A DNA stretch of 64,000 nt from CBINFS01 sp966250015 (lineage in GTDB: Bacteria > Bacteroidota > Rhodothermia > Rhodothermales > DASSAV01): contig CBINFS010000017.1 in assembly GCA_966250015.1 (NCBI GenBank), positions 1 to 64,000 on the forward strand. The letters run 5' to 3'. The position numbers were made by a program, and so were the translations under genes. The number at the start of each line of letters is the position of its first letter. Position 1 is the first letter of the stretch. The notes below the pieces were generated by a model. It ran no database searches, was not told where the DNA came from, and saw nothing but the letters and a program-made list of their open reading frames with translations. Of the stretch, positions 1 to 7,778 are shown piece by piece.

Positions 1-15
1 CTCCCGTAACGAGTA

Positions 16-286
16 CGGGACAGGCCCGTCCAGGGGGGCAGTTTGTGGTGCCTTTATCACCTGTTTTAGAAAACCTGAAAGGCAGCACTTCGGGAAGATC
101 CCTCACTGGCGTTCGGGAAGACAGCAAGAGAGGTATGGGCAAGCAAGTGACCTCCCTGCTATCGCCATCGCCCCGCCTTGTCATCCCGAGGAGCCTTGCG
201 ACGAGGGATCTTCATGAAACGCAGCCCTTTGAATGGGCGATCAGGGCACGCACAGCACCAGGAGAATCTTCGGGCCTTCGCGTGAA
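16..286. repeat. Mosaic of dispersed intergenic repeat modules
   Basis: This non-coding stretch downstream of the phosphoesterase gene holds at least three short modules that recur near 28.9-29.45 kb. Module A is a unit of about 30-34 bp running from GAAGATCCCTC to TCGGGATGAC. It occurs as a degenerate left copy at 94-122 and an inverted right copy at 180-213. Module C (CTTCGGGCCTTCGCGTGAA) lies at 268-286. A degenerate module B (GGGACAGGCCCGTCCAGGGG) lies near 16-39. The inverted pairing of A units suggests transcribed hairpins or mobilised palindromes, which is an inference. Short reading frames here look like chance products of the repeats. No gene is supported in 1-316. Confidence 0.6.
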
Positions 287-316
287 AAGAATAATCCGCC
301 TATTCGCTGCGGTGAA

Positions 317-1147
317 CTATTGCTCTCCTTGCTTCAGCGTCTCCTGCGTCTCGGGGAGGCGGGCGAAGCGGGTGGTGGCATGGGTAACGAACCGGCGGGC
401 TTCGGGATCGAACTTCCGTTCCTCGATCGTGAAGGCTTCGTCGTCGATTTCGATCACGTTGTAGAAGTTCGTATGCCGGTTCGTGCCGCGCCCGCGGTTG
501 CTCGTCGCGGTGCCGGCGCTGACTACCACGATGCGGTGATTCTCCGGGACGACCGAGAGCGGCTCGACGTGGGAGACGTGGAGGTGGCCGCACAGGATGA
601 GGTCCACGCCCGAGGCCGACGCCACTTCCAGCGCCTCGCGCGCCTGGCTGACGACGTCGTGCGGCCCGAGCGCCTGGATCCGGGTGATGTGGTGGTGAAC
701 CACCAGCACCTTGAAAATCGAAGCGTCGCGGCTTGAGAAGAATTCCCTGATCGCCTCGCGCTCCCGCTTCCGGATCTGTCCACCCTTCACCGTTCGGCCA
801 TGCGCCGAGTTGATCCCGAGCACCGATAGCCCTTCCATCTCGAACGTCGGCAGCAGGTCGCGCGAAACGTATCGCTTGTAGCGACCCAGCGGAAAGGCCA
901 GCCGGGAGATCGGGCGCCACCACGGGTAAACGTCGTGGTTACCCGGCACCACCAGCACCGGCGCCTCGAACGACTTCAGCATCTCGACGGCCGCCGTAAA
1001 CTGGTGTCTTCGCGCCCGTTGCGTCAGGTCCCCACTCACCGCCACCAGGTCCACCTCCGCCGCGTTCACCTCACCAACGAGGAGGCCGACAATCTCCGGA
1101 TAGGCTATCCGCCCGAAATGAATGTCCGAAAGGTGAGCGATCCTCAC
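317..1147 (-). CDS. Calcineurin-like metallophosphoesterase
   Basis: Predicted cytoplasmic di-metal phosphoesterase resembling the CpdA/Icc group (3',5'-cyclic nucleotide phosphodiesterases). The family fingerprint is complete and in order: SDIHFG near the N-terminus, then SGDLTQR, PGNHD, VVHHH and GHLHVSH, which carry the Asp, His and Asn metal ligands. Family members usually begin just before the first motif. I therefore prefer the GTG at 1147 (VRIAHLSDIHFG), although an ATG at 1180 would add 11 residues. There is no signal peptide. It lies downstream of the PDH E2 gene on the same strand with about 155 bp between, so it could be read from the PDH operon. The exact substrate cannot be read from sequence. 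Confidence 0.85.
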   Translation of the reverse strand: MRIAHLSDIHFGRIAYPEIVGLLVGEVNAAEVDLVAVSGDLTQRARRHQFTAAVEMLKSFEAPVLVVPGNHDVYPWWRPISRLAFPLGRYKRYVSRDLLPTFEMEGLSVLGINSAHGRTVKGGQIRKREREAIREFFSSRDASIFKVLVVHHHITRIQALGPHDVVSQAREALEVASASGVDLILCGHLHVSHVEPLSVVPENHRIVVVSAGTATSNRGRGTNRHTNFYNVIEIDDEAFTIEERKFDPEARRFVTHATTRFARLPETQETLKQGEQ

Positions 1148-1301
1148 GATTGGCTCTGAAATATGATGGGGCTTATGCAACCCCCTCTATCACCTACCCC
1201 AAACCCTTCCGATCCGGAGAATGAGCTTGGGGGTACCAATATATAAGGTAAGCCGGTACCGGAAGCTGGTCCGGTACCGGCCACTGTCGTTTCGAGCGAA
1301 A

Positions 1302-2633
1302 TCACAGGAGCATGGTCAGCGGCTCCTCGAGGAATTTCCTGACCGTACCCAGGAACTGGGCGCCCACGGCGCCGTCGACGATTCGGTGGTCGCAGGAGAG
1401 GGTCAGCTTGAGCCGCTTGCCGGGCACGATGGCGCCGTCCTTCACGACGGGGACGTCCCGGATCGACCCGATCGCCAGGATGCACGCGTTCGGCGGGTTG
1501 ATGATCGCGGTGAACTCGTCGATGCCGTACATCCCCAGGTTGCTCGTCGTAAACGTCGAGCCCTCGTACTCCTCGGGCTGGAGCTTTTTGTTGCGGGCAC
1601 GTTCTGCAAGCTCCTTGGTCTCCTCGGCAATCTGCCCGAGGCCTTTTTGGTCGGCGTTGCGGATCACGGGGGTGATCAGGCCCTCGTCGATGGCGACCGC
1701 CACCGCCACGTGGACGTCTTCGAACCGGCGGATTTCACCTTCCTGCTCCATGTACGAGGCGTTGACCTCGGGGTGGATTTTGAGGGCGAGCGCGCACGCC
1801 TTCGTGATCAGGTCGTTGTAGGAAATCTTCGGCCTGCCCTGCGCTTCCGCGAGTTCGTTGAGCTGGGTGCGGAAGGCGACGGCCTTTTCCATGTCCACGT
1901 CGATCGTCAGGTAGAAGTGCGGAGCCGTGTATTTACTCTGCGACAACCGCCGGGCGACGGCCTTCCGCATCTGCGAGATCCGCACCGATTCATATCGTTC
2001 GGCCGTTTTTGCCGGAGCGGCAGCTGCCGGACGGCGGTAGGCGGGCTCTTCCTCGAGCTTCTCCGGCCGAACCGCCGGCACCGTCGGGCCCTGCGGCTCT
2101 TCGGAGAGGATCGCTTCGATGTCGCGGCGGACGACGCGGCCATCCGGGCCGCTGCCCTGCACTTTGGCCAGATCGATGCCGTGCTCGCGCGCCAGGCGGC
2201 GGGCCAGCGGCGACGCCTTGATCCGCCCGTCCTCTTCCTCTACGCCCTCTTCCACCTCAACCGGCTTCGCCTCCTTCGTGGGCGCTCCGTCACCGGAAGG
2301 CGCCGGAGCGGCTTCTTCCACCTCTGTCTCCTTCTCCGTCGACTCTTTTTTGCTCTGTCCGCCGTATTGAGCCAGCACTTCCGAAACGTCCTCCCCTTCT
2401 TCCCCCAGCACTGCAATCAGGGCGCCGATCGGCACGGCTTCCCCTTCGGCCACCACTTTTTTGAGAAGCACCCCGTCGTCGTACACTTCGAGGTCCATCG
2501 TCGCCTTATCGGTTTCGACCTGCGCCACTACGTCGCCGGCCGAGACTTTCTGCCCTTCTTCGGCCAGCCAGGCCACGAGCACACCCTCTTCCATGGTGTC
2601 GCTCATTTTCGGCATTTCTACAGGTATCGCCAT
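1302..2633 (-). CDS. pdhC: Pyruvate dehydrogenase E2, dihydrolipoamide acetyltransferase
   Basis: Core acyltransferase of the pyruvate dehydrogenase complex, passing the acetyl group from lipoamide to CoA. Order of domains in 443 residues: one N-terminal lipoyl domain (lipoylated lysine expected at K43 in VETDKATMDLEV), an acidic Glu/Pro/Ala linker, a peripheral subunit-binding domain around residues 135-172 (ASPLARRLAREHGIDL, GSGPDGRVVRRDI), and a C-terminal catalytic domain ending with the DHRIVDG motif (catalytic His about 416). It is third in the E1 alpha, E1 beta, E2 gene order, 36 bp after the E1 beta gene. A single lipoyl domain and an adjacent two-chain E1 are typical of PDHs outside enterobacteria. 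E3 is not encoded in this window. Confidence 0.95.
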   Translation of the reverse strand: MAIPVEMPKMSDTMEEGVLVAWLAEEGQKVSAGDVVAQVETDKATMDLEVYDDGVLLKKVVAEGEAVPIGALIAVLGEEGEDVSEVLAQYGGQSKKESTEKETEVEEAAPAPSGDGAPTKEAKPVEVEEGVEEEDGRIKASPLARRLAREHGIDLAKVQGSGPDGRVVRRDIEAILSEEPQGPTVPAVRPEKLEEEPAYRRPAAAAPAKTAERYESVRISQMRKAVARRLSQSKYTAPHFYLTIDVDMEKAVAFRTQLNELAEAQGRPKISYNDLITKACALALKIHPEVNASYMEQEGEIRRFEDVHVAVAVAIDEGLITPVIRNADQKGLGQIAEETKELAERARNKKLQPEEYEGSTFTTSNLGMYGIDEFTAIINPPNACILAIGSIRDVPVVKDGAIVPGKRLKLTLSCDHRIVDGAVGAQFLGTVRKFLEEPLTMLL

Positions 2634-2669
2634 GCTGAATCGGATTGCGGTTAAACTGGTTTTCGGGCA

Positions 2670-3653
2670 CTACTTCGCGTAGAGGACGCGCTTGCACGCC
2701 TTCACGGTATCGTCGACACCCGGCATGTAATACTCGATCAGGTTCTTCGCGTATGGAGCCGGTACGTCCTTCGCCGTAACGCGGAGAATCGGCGCGTCGA
2801 GGTGGTCGAACACGCGCTCCTGTACCTGGAAGGCGATCTCCGACGCCACGCTGCCAAACGGATTGCTCTCGTCCACCACCACCAGCCGGTTCGTTTTTTT
2901 CACCGACTGTACGATCGTCTCGATGTCGAGCGGCCGGATGGTCCGGGGGTCGATAACCTCGGCGCTGTATCCCTCCTGCGCCAGCTTTTCGGCGGCGTTC
3001 ATCGCCACGTAATACGATTTGCTGTGCGCCACCAGCGTCACGTCGGTCCCCTCGCGCGCGATGCGCGCCTTGCCGATCGGGATCGTATAGTCTTCGTCGT
3101 CCGACACCTCGCCGCGCATGCCGTACATCACCTCGCTTTCGAGGAAGATCACCGGATCGTCGTCGCGGATTGCCGATTTCAACAGCCCCTTCGCATCGTC
3201 CGGATTCGACGGCGCGATGACCTTCAAGCCAGGAAAGTACGAGTACAACGCCTCGGTCGACGTGTTGTGCGTCGCCGCAAGCTGGCCGGCTGCGCCGTTC
3301 GGACCGCGGAAAACGATAGGCACCTTGAACTGGCCGCCGGACATGTACCGGATCTTCGCCGCGTTGTTGATGATCTGATCGATTCCGACGAACGAGAAGT
3401 TGAACGTCATGAACTCGATGATCGGCCGGAGCCCGGCAAGAGCGGCGCCGACGCCGAGGCCGGCGAATCCGCCTTCTGAGATCGGGGTGTCGATGACGCG
3501 GCGCGGGCCGAACTTGGCGAGCATCCCCTCGCTCACCTTGTAAGCCCCATCATACTCGGCAACCTCCTCCCCCATCAGGAAAACGGTTTCGTCGCGCTCC
3601 ATCTCTTCGATCATGGCCGCGCGAATCGCCTCACGAAATTGAAGTTCCGCCAT
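2670..3653 (-). CDS. pdhB: Pyruvate dehydrogenase E1 component, beta subunit
   Basis: Beta chain of the heterotetrameric thiamine-diphosphate-dependent E1, which decarboxylates pyruvate and reductively acetylates lipoyl-E2. At 327 residues it matches the usual length. Typical features are the N-terminal REAIRAAMIEEMERDE, the conserved EEVAEYDGAYKVSEGM segment, DTPISEGGFAGLGVGAA, and a C-terminal transketolase-type domain (VIDPRTIRPLD, VDESNPFGSVASEI). The gene follows E1 alpha after 135 bp and precedes E2 by 36 bp, so the three are probably cotranscribed. The sequence cannot entirely exclude another 2-oxoacid such as a branched-chain acid, but the segment matches fit pyruvate E1 better. Confidence 0.94.
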   Translation of the reverse strand: MAELQFREAIRAAMIEEMERDETVFLMGEEVAEYDGAYKVSEGMLAKFGPRRVIDTPISEGGFAGLGVGAALAGLRPIIEFMTFNFSFVGIDQIINNAAKIRYMSGGQFKVPIVFRGPNGAAGQLAATHNTSTEALYSYFPGLKVIAPSNPDDAKGLLKSAIRDDDPVIFLESEVMYGMRGEVSDDEDYTIPIGKARIAREGTDVTLVAHSKSYYVAMNAAEKLAQEGYSAEVIDPRTIRPLDIETIVQSVKKTNRLVVVDESNPFGSVASEIAFQVQERVFDHLDAPILRVTAKDVPAPYAKNLIEYYMPGVDDTVKACKRVLYAK

Positions 3654-3788
3654 TATGTATCAATATGCTTGATCTTTCTAAAAACACACGCCGCCTTCAA
3701 AGGGCAGTGGTTCAATTATTTATCGAAAACCTTTGATTAAGCGTCCCCTTGAATGGATTATAGGGGTGTAAATTGGGTCTGGCTACCC

Positions 3789-4973
3789 CTACGCCAAAAA
3801 CGGGTAGTCCTTCTGCGAGTACACGTCCTCGTAGATCGACTCGAGGGGCGGGTACGGGCTCTTTTCGGCGAAATCGACGGCTTCATTGACCTCCTGCTTG
3901 ACCTCGTCGTCGATCTTATCCAGCGACTCGTTGTCGCTAAGCTTCCGCTCGAGCAAGTAGCCCTTCAGGCGAAGGATAGGATCGTCGTTTTTCTTTCGTT
4001 CGAGCTCTTCTTTCGTCCGGTACTTGCCCGGATCGCTCATGGAGTGCCCGCGGTAGCGATAGGTGCGCACTTCCACCAGCGAAGGACGGCCCTGGCGCGC
4101 CATTTCGACGTGATCCTTCATCGCCCGGTAGACGCTGAAAACGTCCATCCCGTTGACGAGTGCGCCCGGCATGTCGTACCCGATGGCCTGCTTGTAGAAG
4201 TCCGGCTCGGCGGCGGCACGGTGCGTCGCCGTACCCATCGCATACTGGTTGTTCTCGATCACGAGAACGATCGGCAGCTCATAGAGTCCCGCCAGGTTAA
4301 TCGCCTCGTGGAAGGCGCCCTGCTGGACGGCCCCGTCACCGAAGAAGCACAGGCAGACCCCGTCGTCCTGTTTATACTTGTGCGCAAAGGCGATGCCGAC
4401 CCCCAGAGGGATGTGCCCGCCGACGATCCCGTGGCCTCCGAAGAATCGCTTCTCGGCACTGAAGAAGTGCATCGACCCGCCTTTCCCCCGCGAGCAGCCG
4501 TCGATCTTGCCGAAGAGCTCGGCCATCCCGGCTTTCGAACTCATCCCGAGCGCCAGTGCAAGGCCGTGATCGCGATATGCCGTTATCACCGAGTCGTGAC
4601 CTATCCGCAAGGCCTGCACCGATCCCGTCGATACGGCCTCCTGACCGATGTACAGGTGCAGGAACCCTGCAATTTTCTGCTTGCCGTACATCTGCGCCGC
4701 ACGCTCTTCGAAACGGCGCTGCAGCAGCATGCTGCGGTACATCGCCAGCACTTCGTCGTCCGACAACCCGAGTTCCTTGTGGTCGTTGGCTTCAGCCTGG
4801 TACGTTTTGAACGATACCTGGACGTCGATTCTGTCCGGCAGGATTACGATCTCCCCGTCCGGACGATCCGGGCGCTCAACGCCGGCTGCCGTCTCCGCCG
4901 CTTCACCTTTGGCTTCCGCCGTCTCCGCCATGTTCACCGGACCGTTTTTTTGCGTTTTACTCGCCATATTCAT
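3789..4973 (-). CDS. pdhA: Pyruvate dehydrogenase E1 component, alpha subunit
   Basis: Alpha chain of E1, carrying the thiamine-diphosphate motif GDGAVQQGAFHEA followed by the conserved IENNQYAMGT. The RYRGHSMSDPGKYRT loop is the equivalent of the phosphorylation loop of mitochondrial E1 alpha. The catalytic domain starts around residue 75 (DDEVLAMYRSMLLQRRFEER). The first ~70 residues are a low-complexity Ala/Glu-rich extension not needed for the fold, and either ATG 4973 or the ATG two codons later could be the start. It is first gene of the PDH operon. A promoter is expected in the 345 bp gap between it and the divergent gene at 5319. Confidence 0.94.
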   Translation of the reverse strand: MNMASKTQKNGPVNMAETAEAKGEAAETAAGVERPDRPDGEIVILPDRIDVQVSFKTYQAEANDHKELGLSDDEVLAMYRSMLLQRRFEERAAQMYGKQKIAGFLHLYIGQEAVSTGSVQALRIGHDSVITAYRDHGLALALGMSSKAGMAELFGKIDGCSRGKGGSMHFFSAEKRFFGGHGIVGGHIPLGVGIAFAHKYKQDDGVCLCFFGDGAVQQGAFHEAINLAGLYELPIVLVIENNQYAMGTATHRAAAEPDFYKQAIGYDMPGALVNGMDVFSVYRAMKDHVEMARQGRPSLVEVRTYRYRGHSMSDPGKYRTKEELERKKNDDPILRLKGYLLERKLSDNESLDKIDDEVKQEVNEAVDFAEKSPYPPLESIYEDVYSQKDYPFLA

Positions 4974-5318
4974 TTATGGATAATAATAAATAACCACACG
5001 ATTCATTCTTCCAGTAACCGGCAAAGTATCCACCGCACGTCCAGGTACTTCCCCTCCACTGCCGCAAAATGTACGCCCCTGTGGGCTTACGGGCACCACC
5101 TGTCATCCGGTACGATATAAAGAAGATGTAATCCTTTCCCGGAAGAAGCTCGGTTCATGCCACGAGCATGAAGCCTATTAAGATAAAAAATTCCTTTTAA
5201 AGTTTCTTCCAGGCGTACAGACATTGTTTCAAAGTATCACCGGAAACGGCCCGAAAGCTTTGACGTTTCTTTCGAATCGCTTAGTTTTGAGCCCCGATCA
5301 TCACACCGATCCTTTTCC
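4974..5318. other. Divergent intergenic region, pdhA / mannosyltransferase
   Basis: This 345 bp region between two divergent genes has no supportable gene. It is AT-richer than the flanking genes, especially around 4975-5000 and 5175-5235. It should contain the pdhA promoter on the minus strand and that of the glycosyltransferase on the plus strand. I cannot pick individual -33/-7 elements with confidence. Confidence 0.4.
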
Positions 5319-6068
5319 TTGACCACGGCTCCGGACATATCGTCGCTGCGCCCAATCGTTGTCATCCCGACGTATAACGAGGCGGAAAACATTCCGTTGG
5401 TCCTCGAGCAGGTGCTGGCCCTTCCCGAGCTCTTTTCGATCGTCGTCGTCGACGACGGCTCTCCCGATGGCACCGCCGACCGCGTCCGGGAAACACAAAA
5501 GCGCTTCCCCGACCGCCTCTTCCTCATCGAACGCCCCGGCAAACAGGGACTCGGGACTGCCTACATCCAAGGTTTCCGTTTTGCCCTCGAAAAAGGGTTT
5601 GATCTCATTTGCGAGATGGACGCCGACCTCTCACACAACCCGAACGACCTGCTCCGCCTCATCGTCCCGGTTATACGCGGCGAAGCCGACCTGACCATCG
5701 GGTCGCGCTACGTCGACGGGGTCCGTGTGATCAACTGGCCGCTCTCGCGCCTGATCCTGTCGTACGGCGCCAGCATCTACACACGCGCCATTACCCGGCT
5801 GCCCGTCCACGACGTCACGGCAGGCTTCAAGTGCTTCCACCGCCGCGTCCTCGAAGCCCTCGACCTCGACCGTGTGAAATCCAACGGCTATTCGTTCCAG
5901 GTCGAGCTGAACTACCGCGCCTGGCGTAAGGGTTTCCGAATCAAAGAGATCCCGATCATCTTTACCGAACGCGCCGAAGGCCGCTCGAAAATGAGCAAAG
6001 CCATCGTCCGTGAGGCTGCGCTAAAAGTCTGGGAGCTCCGCCTCCGCGCCCTCATCGGAAGGCTGTAG
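5319..6068 (+). CDS. Polyprenol-phosphate mannose synthase-like GT2
   Basis: A family 2 glycosyltransferase of the dolichol/polyprenol monophosphomannose synthase type. It probably moves a hexose (classically mannose from GDP-mannose) to a polyprenyl phosphate on the cytoplasmic face of the inner membrane. The 249 residues show the GT-A fold motifs PTYNEAENI, VVDDGSPDGTAD, GLGTAYIQGF, CEMDADLSHNP (DxD-like metal site) and TAGFKCFHRRVLE. There is no C-terminal membrane-anchor pair, so it is the short soluble form. The start is a TTG at 5319: no in-frame ATG exists nearby and the protein is full-length from there. The neighbours give no obvious pathway. Glucosyl- or aminosugar-phosphate synthase activity remains possible. 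Confidence 0.82.
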   Translation: MTTAPDISSLRPIVVIPTYNEAENIPLVLEQVLALPELFSIVVVDDGSPDGTADRVRETQKRFPDRLFLIERPGKQGLGTAYIQGFRFALEKGFDLICEMDADLSHNPNDLLRLIVPVIRGEADLTIGSRYVDGVRVINWPLSRLILSYGASIYTRAITRLPVHDVTAGFKCFHRRVLEALDLDRVKSNGYSFQVELNYRAWRKGFRIKEIPIIFTERAEGRSKMSKAIVREAALKVWELRLRALIGRL

Positions 6069-6140
6069 CCGGGCTCGCCGGCAGGCATACCGGCGCGAAC
6101 TTTACCCGACGCGCACAAACTTTTACCTTTAGCGTGAAAG

Positions 6141-6219
6141 AAACGCCGCAGGACGTGGTCGCGCAAAAACCGCAGAATCGGCGTCACGATCGCGACCGTC
6201 TTGTAACGACGCGGCGTTT
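6141..6219 (+). promoter_or_regulatory. Nested inverted repeat between GT2 gene and icd
   Basis: Two nested perfect inverted repeats lie in the 215 bp gap ahead of icd. The outer arms AAACGCCGC (6141-6149) and GCGGCGTTT (6211-6219) enclose inner arms GGTCGCG (6157-6163) and CGCGACC (6191-6197). RNA from this element could fold into a 79 nt extended hairpin ending in a short U-run. It could terminate the upstream transcript or act in the icd leader. The function is inferred. Confidence 0.45.
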
Positions 6220-6283
6220 TCATTGGTTTTGGCGTAATTTGCCGCCTCGCAAAAATTATCAGTTATTAAGATCTTTTTGACCT

Positions 6284-7525
6284 ATGCCCACGTATCGGCA
6301 CCTCATCACCCCCTCCGAAGGAGAAACCATCACCCTCGAAAACGGCCGGCTCCACGTACCCGACCACCCTATCATCCCCTTCATCGAAGGCGACGGCACA
6401 GGCCCCGACATCTGGCAGGCATCCGTCCGCGTATTTGACGCCGCGGTCGAAAAAGCCTACGGTACGAACCGCAAGATCGTGTGGTTCGAAGTTTTCGCCG
6501 GCGAGAAGGCGAAAAACCGCCTTGACGAATGGTTGCCCGACGACACGCTCGAGGCCATCCGCCATCACCTCGTCGCGATCAAAGGCCCGCTGACCACCCC
6601 GGTCGGCGGCGGCATCCGTTCCCTCAACGTGGCCCTCCGGCAGGAGCTCGACCTCTTCGCGTGTGTCCGCCCCGTCCAATACTTCCCGGGCGTCCCTTCT
6701 CCTGTTCGGCACCCCGAAAAAGTGGACATGGTGATCTTCCGCGAAAACTCGGAAGACATTTACGCGGGCATCGAGTACCCCAAGGGCAGCCCGGAAGTGC
6801 AAAAGCTCATCCGGTTTTTGCAGGATGAGCTGGGGGTTAAAAAGATCCGTTTCCCCGAAACGAGCGGCATCGGGATCAAGCCGGTATCGGAGGAGGGCAC
6901 GAAGCGCCTTGTCCGCTCCGCCTTAAAGTATGCCATCGAAAACAACCGACCCAGCGTGACGCTCGTCCACAAGGGGAACATCATGAAGTTCACGGAAGGC
7001 GCGTTCCGCGATTGGGGATATGAGGTCGCCCGGCAGGAGTTCGGCGCCGAGCCGATCGACGGCGGCCCGTGGTGCCGCCTGCCCGGTGGGATCGTCGTCA
7101 AAGACGTCATCGCCGACGCGTTCCTCCAGCAGATCCTCACCCGCCCCGACGAATACAGCGTCATCGCAACCCTGAACCTCAACGGCGACTACATATCGGA
7201 TGCGCTCGCCGCACAGGTCGGAGGCATCGGTATCGCACCGGGAGCCAACATCAACTACCTTACCGGACACGCCGTCTTCGAGGCAACCCACGGAACCGCA
7301 CCTAAGTACGCCGGCCAGGACAAGGTGAATCCGGGTTCCGTCATCCTCTCCGGCGAGATGATGTTCCGCTATTTGGGTTGGAACGAAGCCGCCGACCTGA
7401 TCCTGGACTCCCTCCGTAAAACCATCGCGCAAAAACGCGTCACGTACGACTTTGAACGCCTCATGCAGGGCGCGACGCTCCTGAAGACGAGCGAGTTCGC
7501 CACCGCCATGATCGAAAATATGTAA
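6284..7525 (+). CDS. icd: NADP-dependent isocitrate dehydrogenase
   Basis: TCA cycle enzyme converting isocitrate plus NADP to 2-oxoglutarate, CO2 and NADPH. At 413 residues it closely parallels the E. coli Icd type. The substrate/phosphorylation loop GGGIRSLNVALRQ places Ser113 at the same number as the E. coli phosphorylation site. RENSEDIYAGIEYPKG and KGNIMKFTEGAF follow. HGTAPKYAGQDKVNP carries the Lys-Tyr pair that favours NADP. No aceK-like kinase/phosphatase is seen in the window. It is monocistronic as judged from the flanking gaps, with a strong terminator downstream at 7721-7760. A second, NAD-type isocitrate dehydrogenase is at 54.9-55.9 kb. Confidence 0.95.
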   Translation: MPTYRHLITPSEGETITLENGRLHVPDHPIIPFIEGDGTGPDIWQASVRVFDAAVEKAYGTNRKIVWFEVFAGEKAKNRLDEWLPDDTLEAIRHHLVAIKGPLTTPVGGGIRSLNVALRQELDLFACVRPVQYFPGVPSPVRHPEKVDMVIFRENSEDIYAGIEYPKGSPEVQKLIRFLQDELGVKKIRFPETSGIGIKPVSEEGTKRLVRSALKYAIENNRPSVTLVHKGNIMKFTEGAFRDWGYEVARQEFGAEPIDGGPWCRLPGGIVVKDVIADAFLQQILTRPDEYSVIATLNLNGDYISDALAAQVGGIGIAPGANINYLTGHAVFEATHGTAPKYAGQDKVNPGSVILSGEMMFRYLGWNEAADLILDSLRKTIAQKRVTYDFERLMQGATLLKTSEFATAMIENM

Positions 7526-7670
7526 CGGTGTAAACCCCTCGTTTCACGAGAATTTAGGCCTCGACAATAAAAGTCGTAACGGGGTTGTAATTCGGTGGCG
7601 CCTGTCTGAAATCTTTGGAACTGCATTCACAAAAACCTCATATAAGCCACTGTGTGATGAGGGATGGAGG

Positions 7671-7703
7671 TTTGCTCGTCGATCCGGCGGGATGACGAGC
7701 AAA
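7671..7703. repeat. 10 bp perfect inverted repeat with GGGATGAC core
   Basis: TTTGCTCGTC (7671-7680) and GACGAGCAAA (7694-7703) form a perfect 10 bp inverted repeat around GATCCGGCGGGAT. The core resembles the GGATCC...CGGGATGAC modules at 28.9-29.35 kb, so this is probably another member of the dispersed intergenic palindrome family. It lies in the 250 bp gap between the convergent icd and the DUF3524 gene. Confidence 0.5.
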
Positions 7704-7720
7704 TCTGCAGGGCTGTGCGG

Positions 7721-7760
7721 GAAGCGCCGGCACCAGTAGCAATACGGGTGCCGGCGTTTC
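7721..7760. terminator. Bidirectional intrinsic terminator after icd
   Basis: GAAGCGCCGGCACC (7721-7734) pairs with GGGTGCCGGCGTTTC (7746-7760), giving a GC-rich stem of about 12 bp with one mismatch and short A/T tracts on both sides. It sits between the convergent icd (plus) and the DUF3524 glycosyltransferase (minus), and probably serves both. Confidence 0.7.
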
Positions 7761-7778
7761 CTATTTATACGATTCCAA

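Noticed and set aside
45..736. Overlapping plus-strand open frames at the window start
   Set aside because: They run across repeat modules and the antisense strand of the phosphoesterase. No domain is recognisable and the composition is Arg-rich, typical of shadow frames.
1221..2654. Long plus-strand open frame antisense to the PDH E2 gene
   Set aside because: It is a mirror of a clear E2 coding sequence. High GC makes long antisense frames common, and no family motif is present. The same applies to the frames at 3753-5120, 15103-16377 and 18054-19295.
6077..6095. CGCCGG...CCGGCG hairpin just after the GT2 gene as a terminator
   Set aside because: The stem is short and not followed by a T-run, so it does not meet the terminator pattern. 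The 79-nt element downstream is a better candidate.
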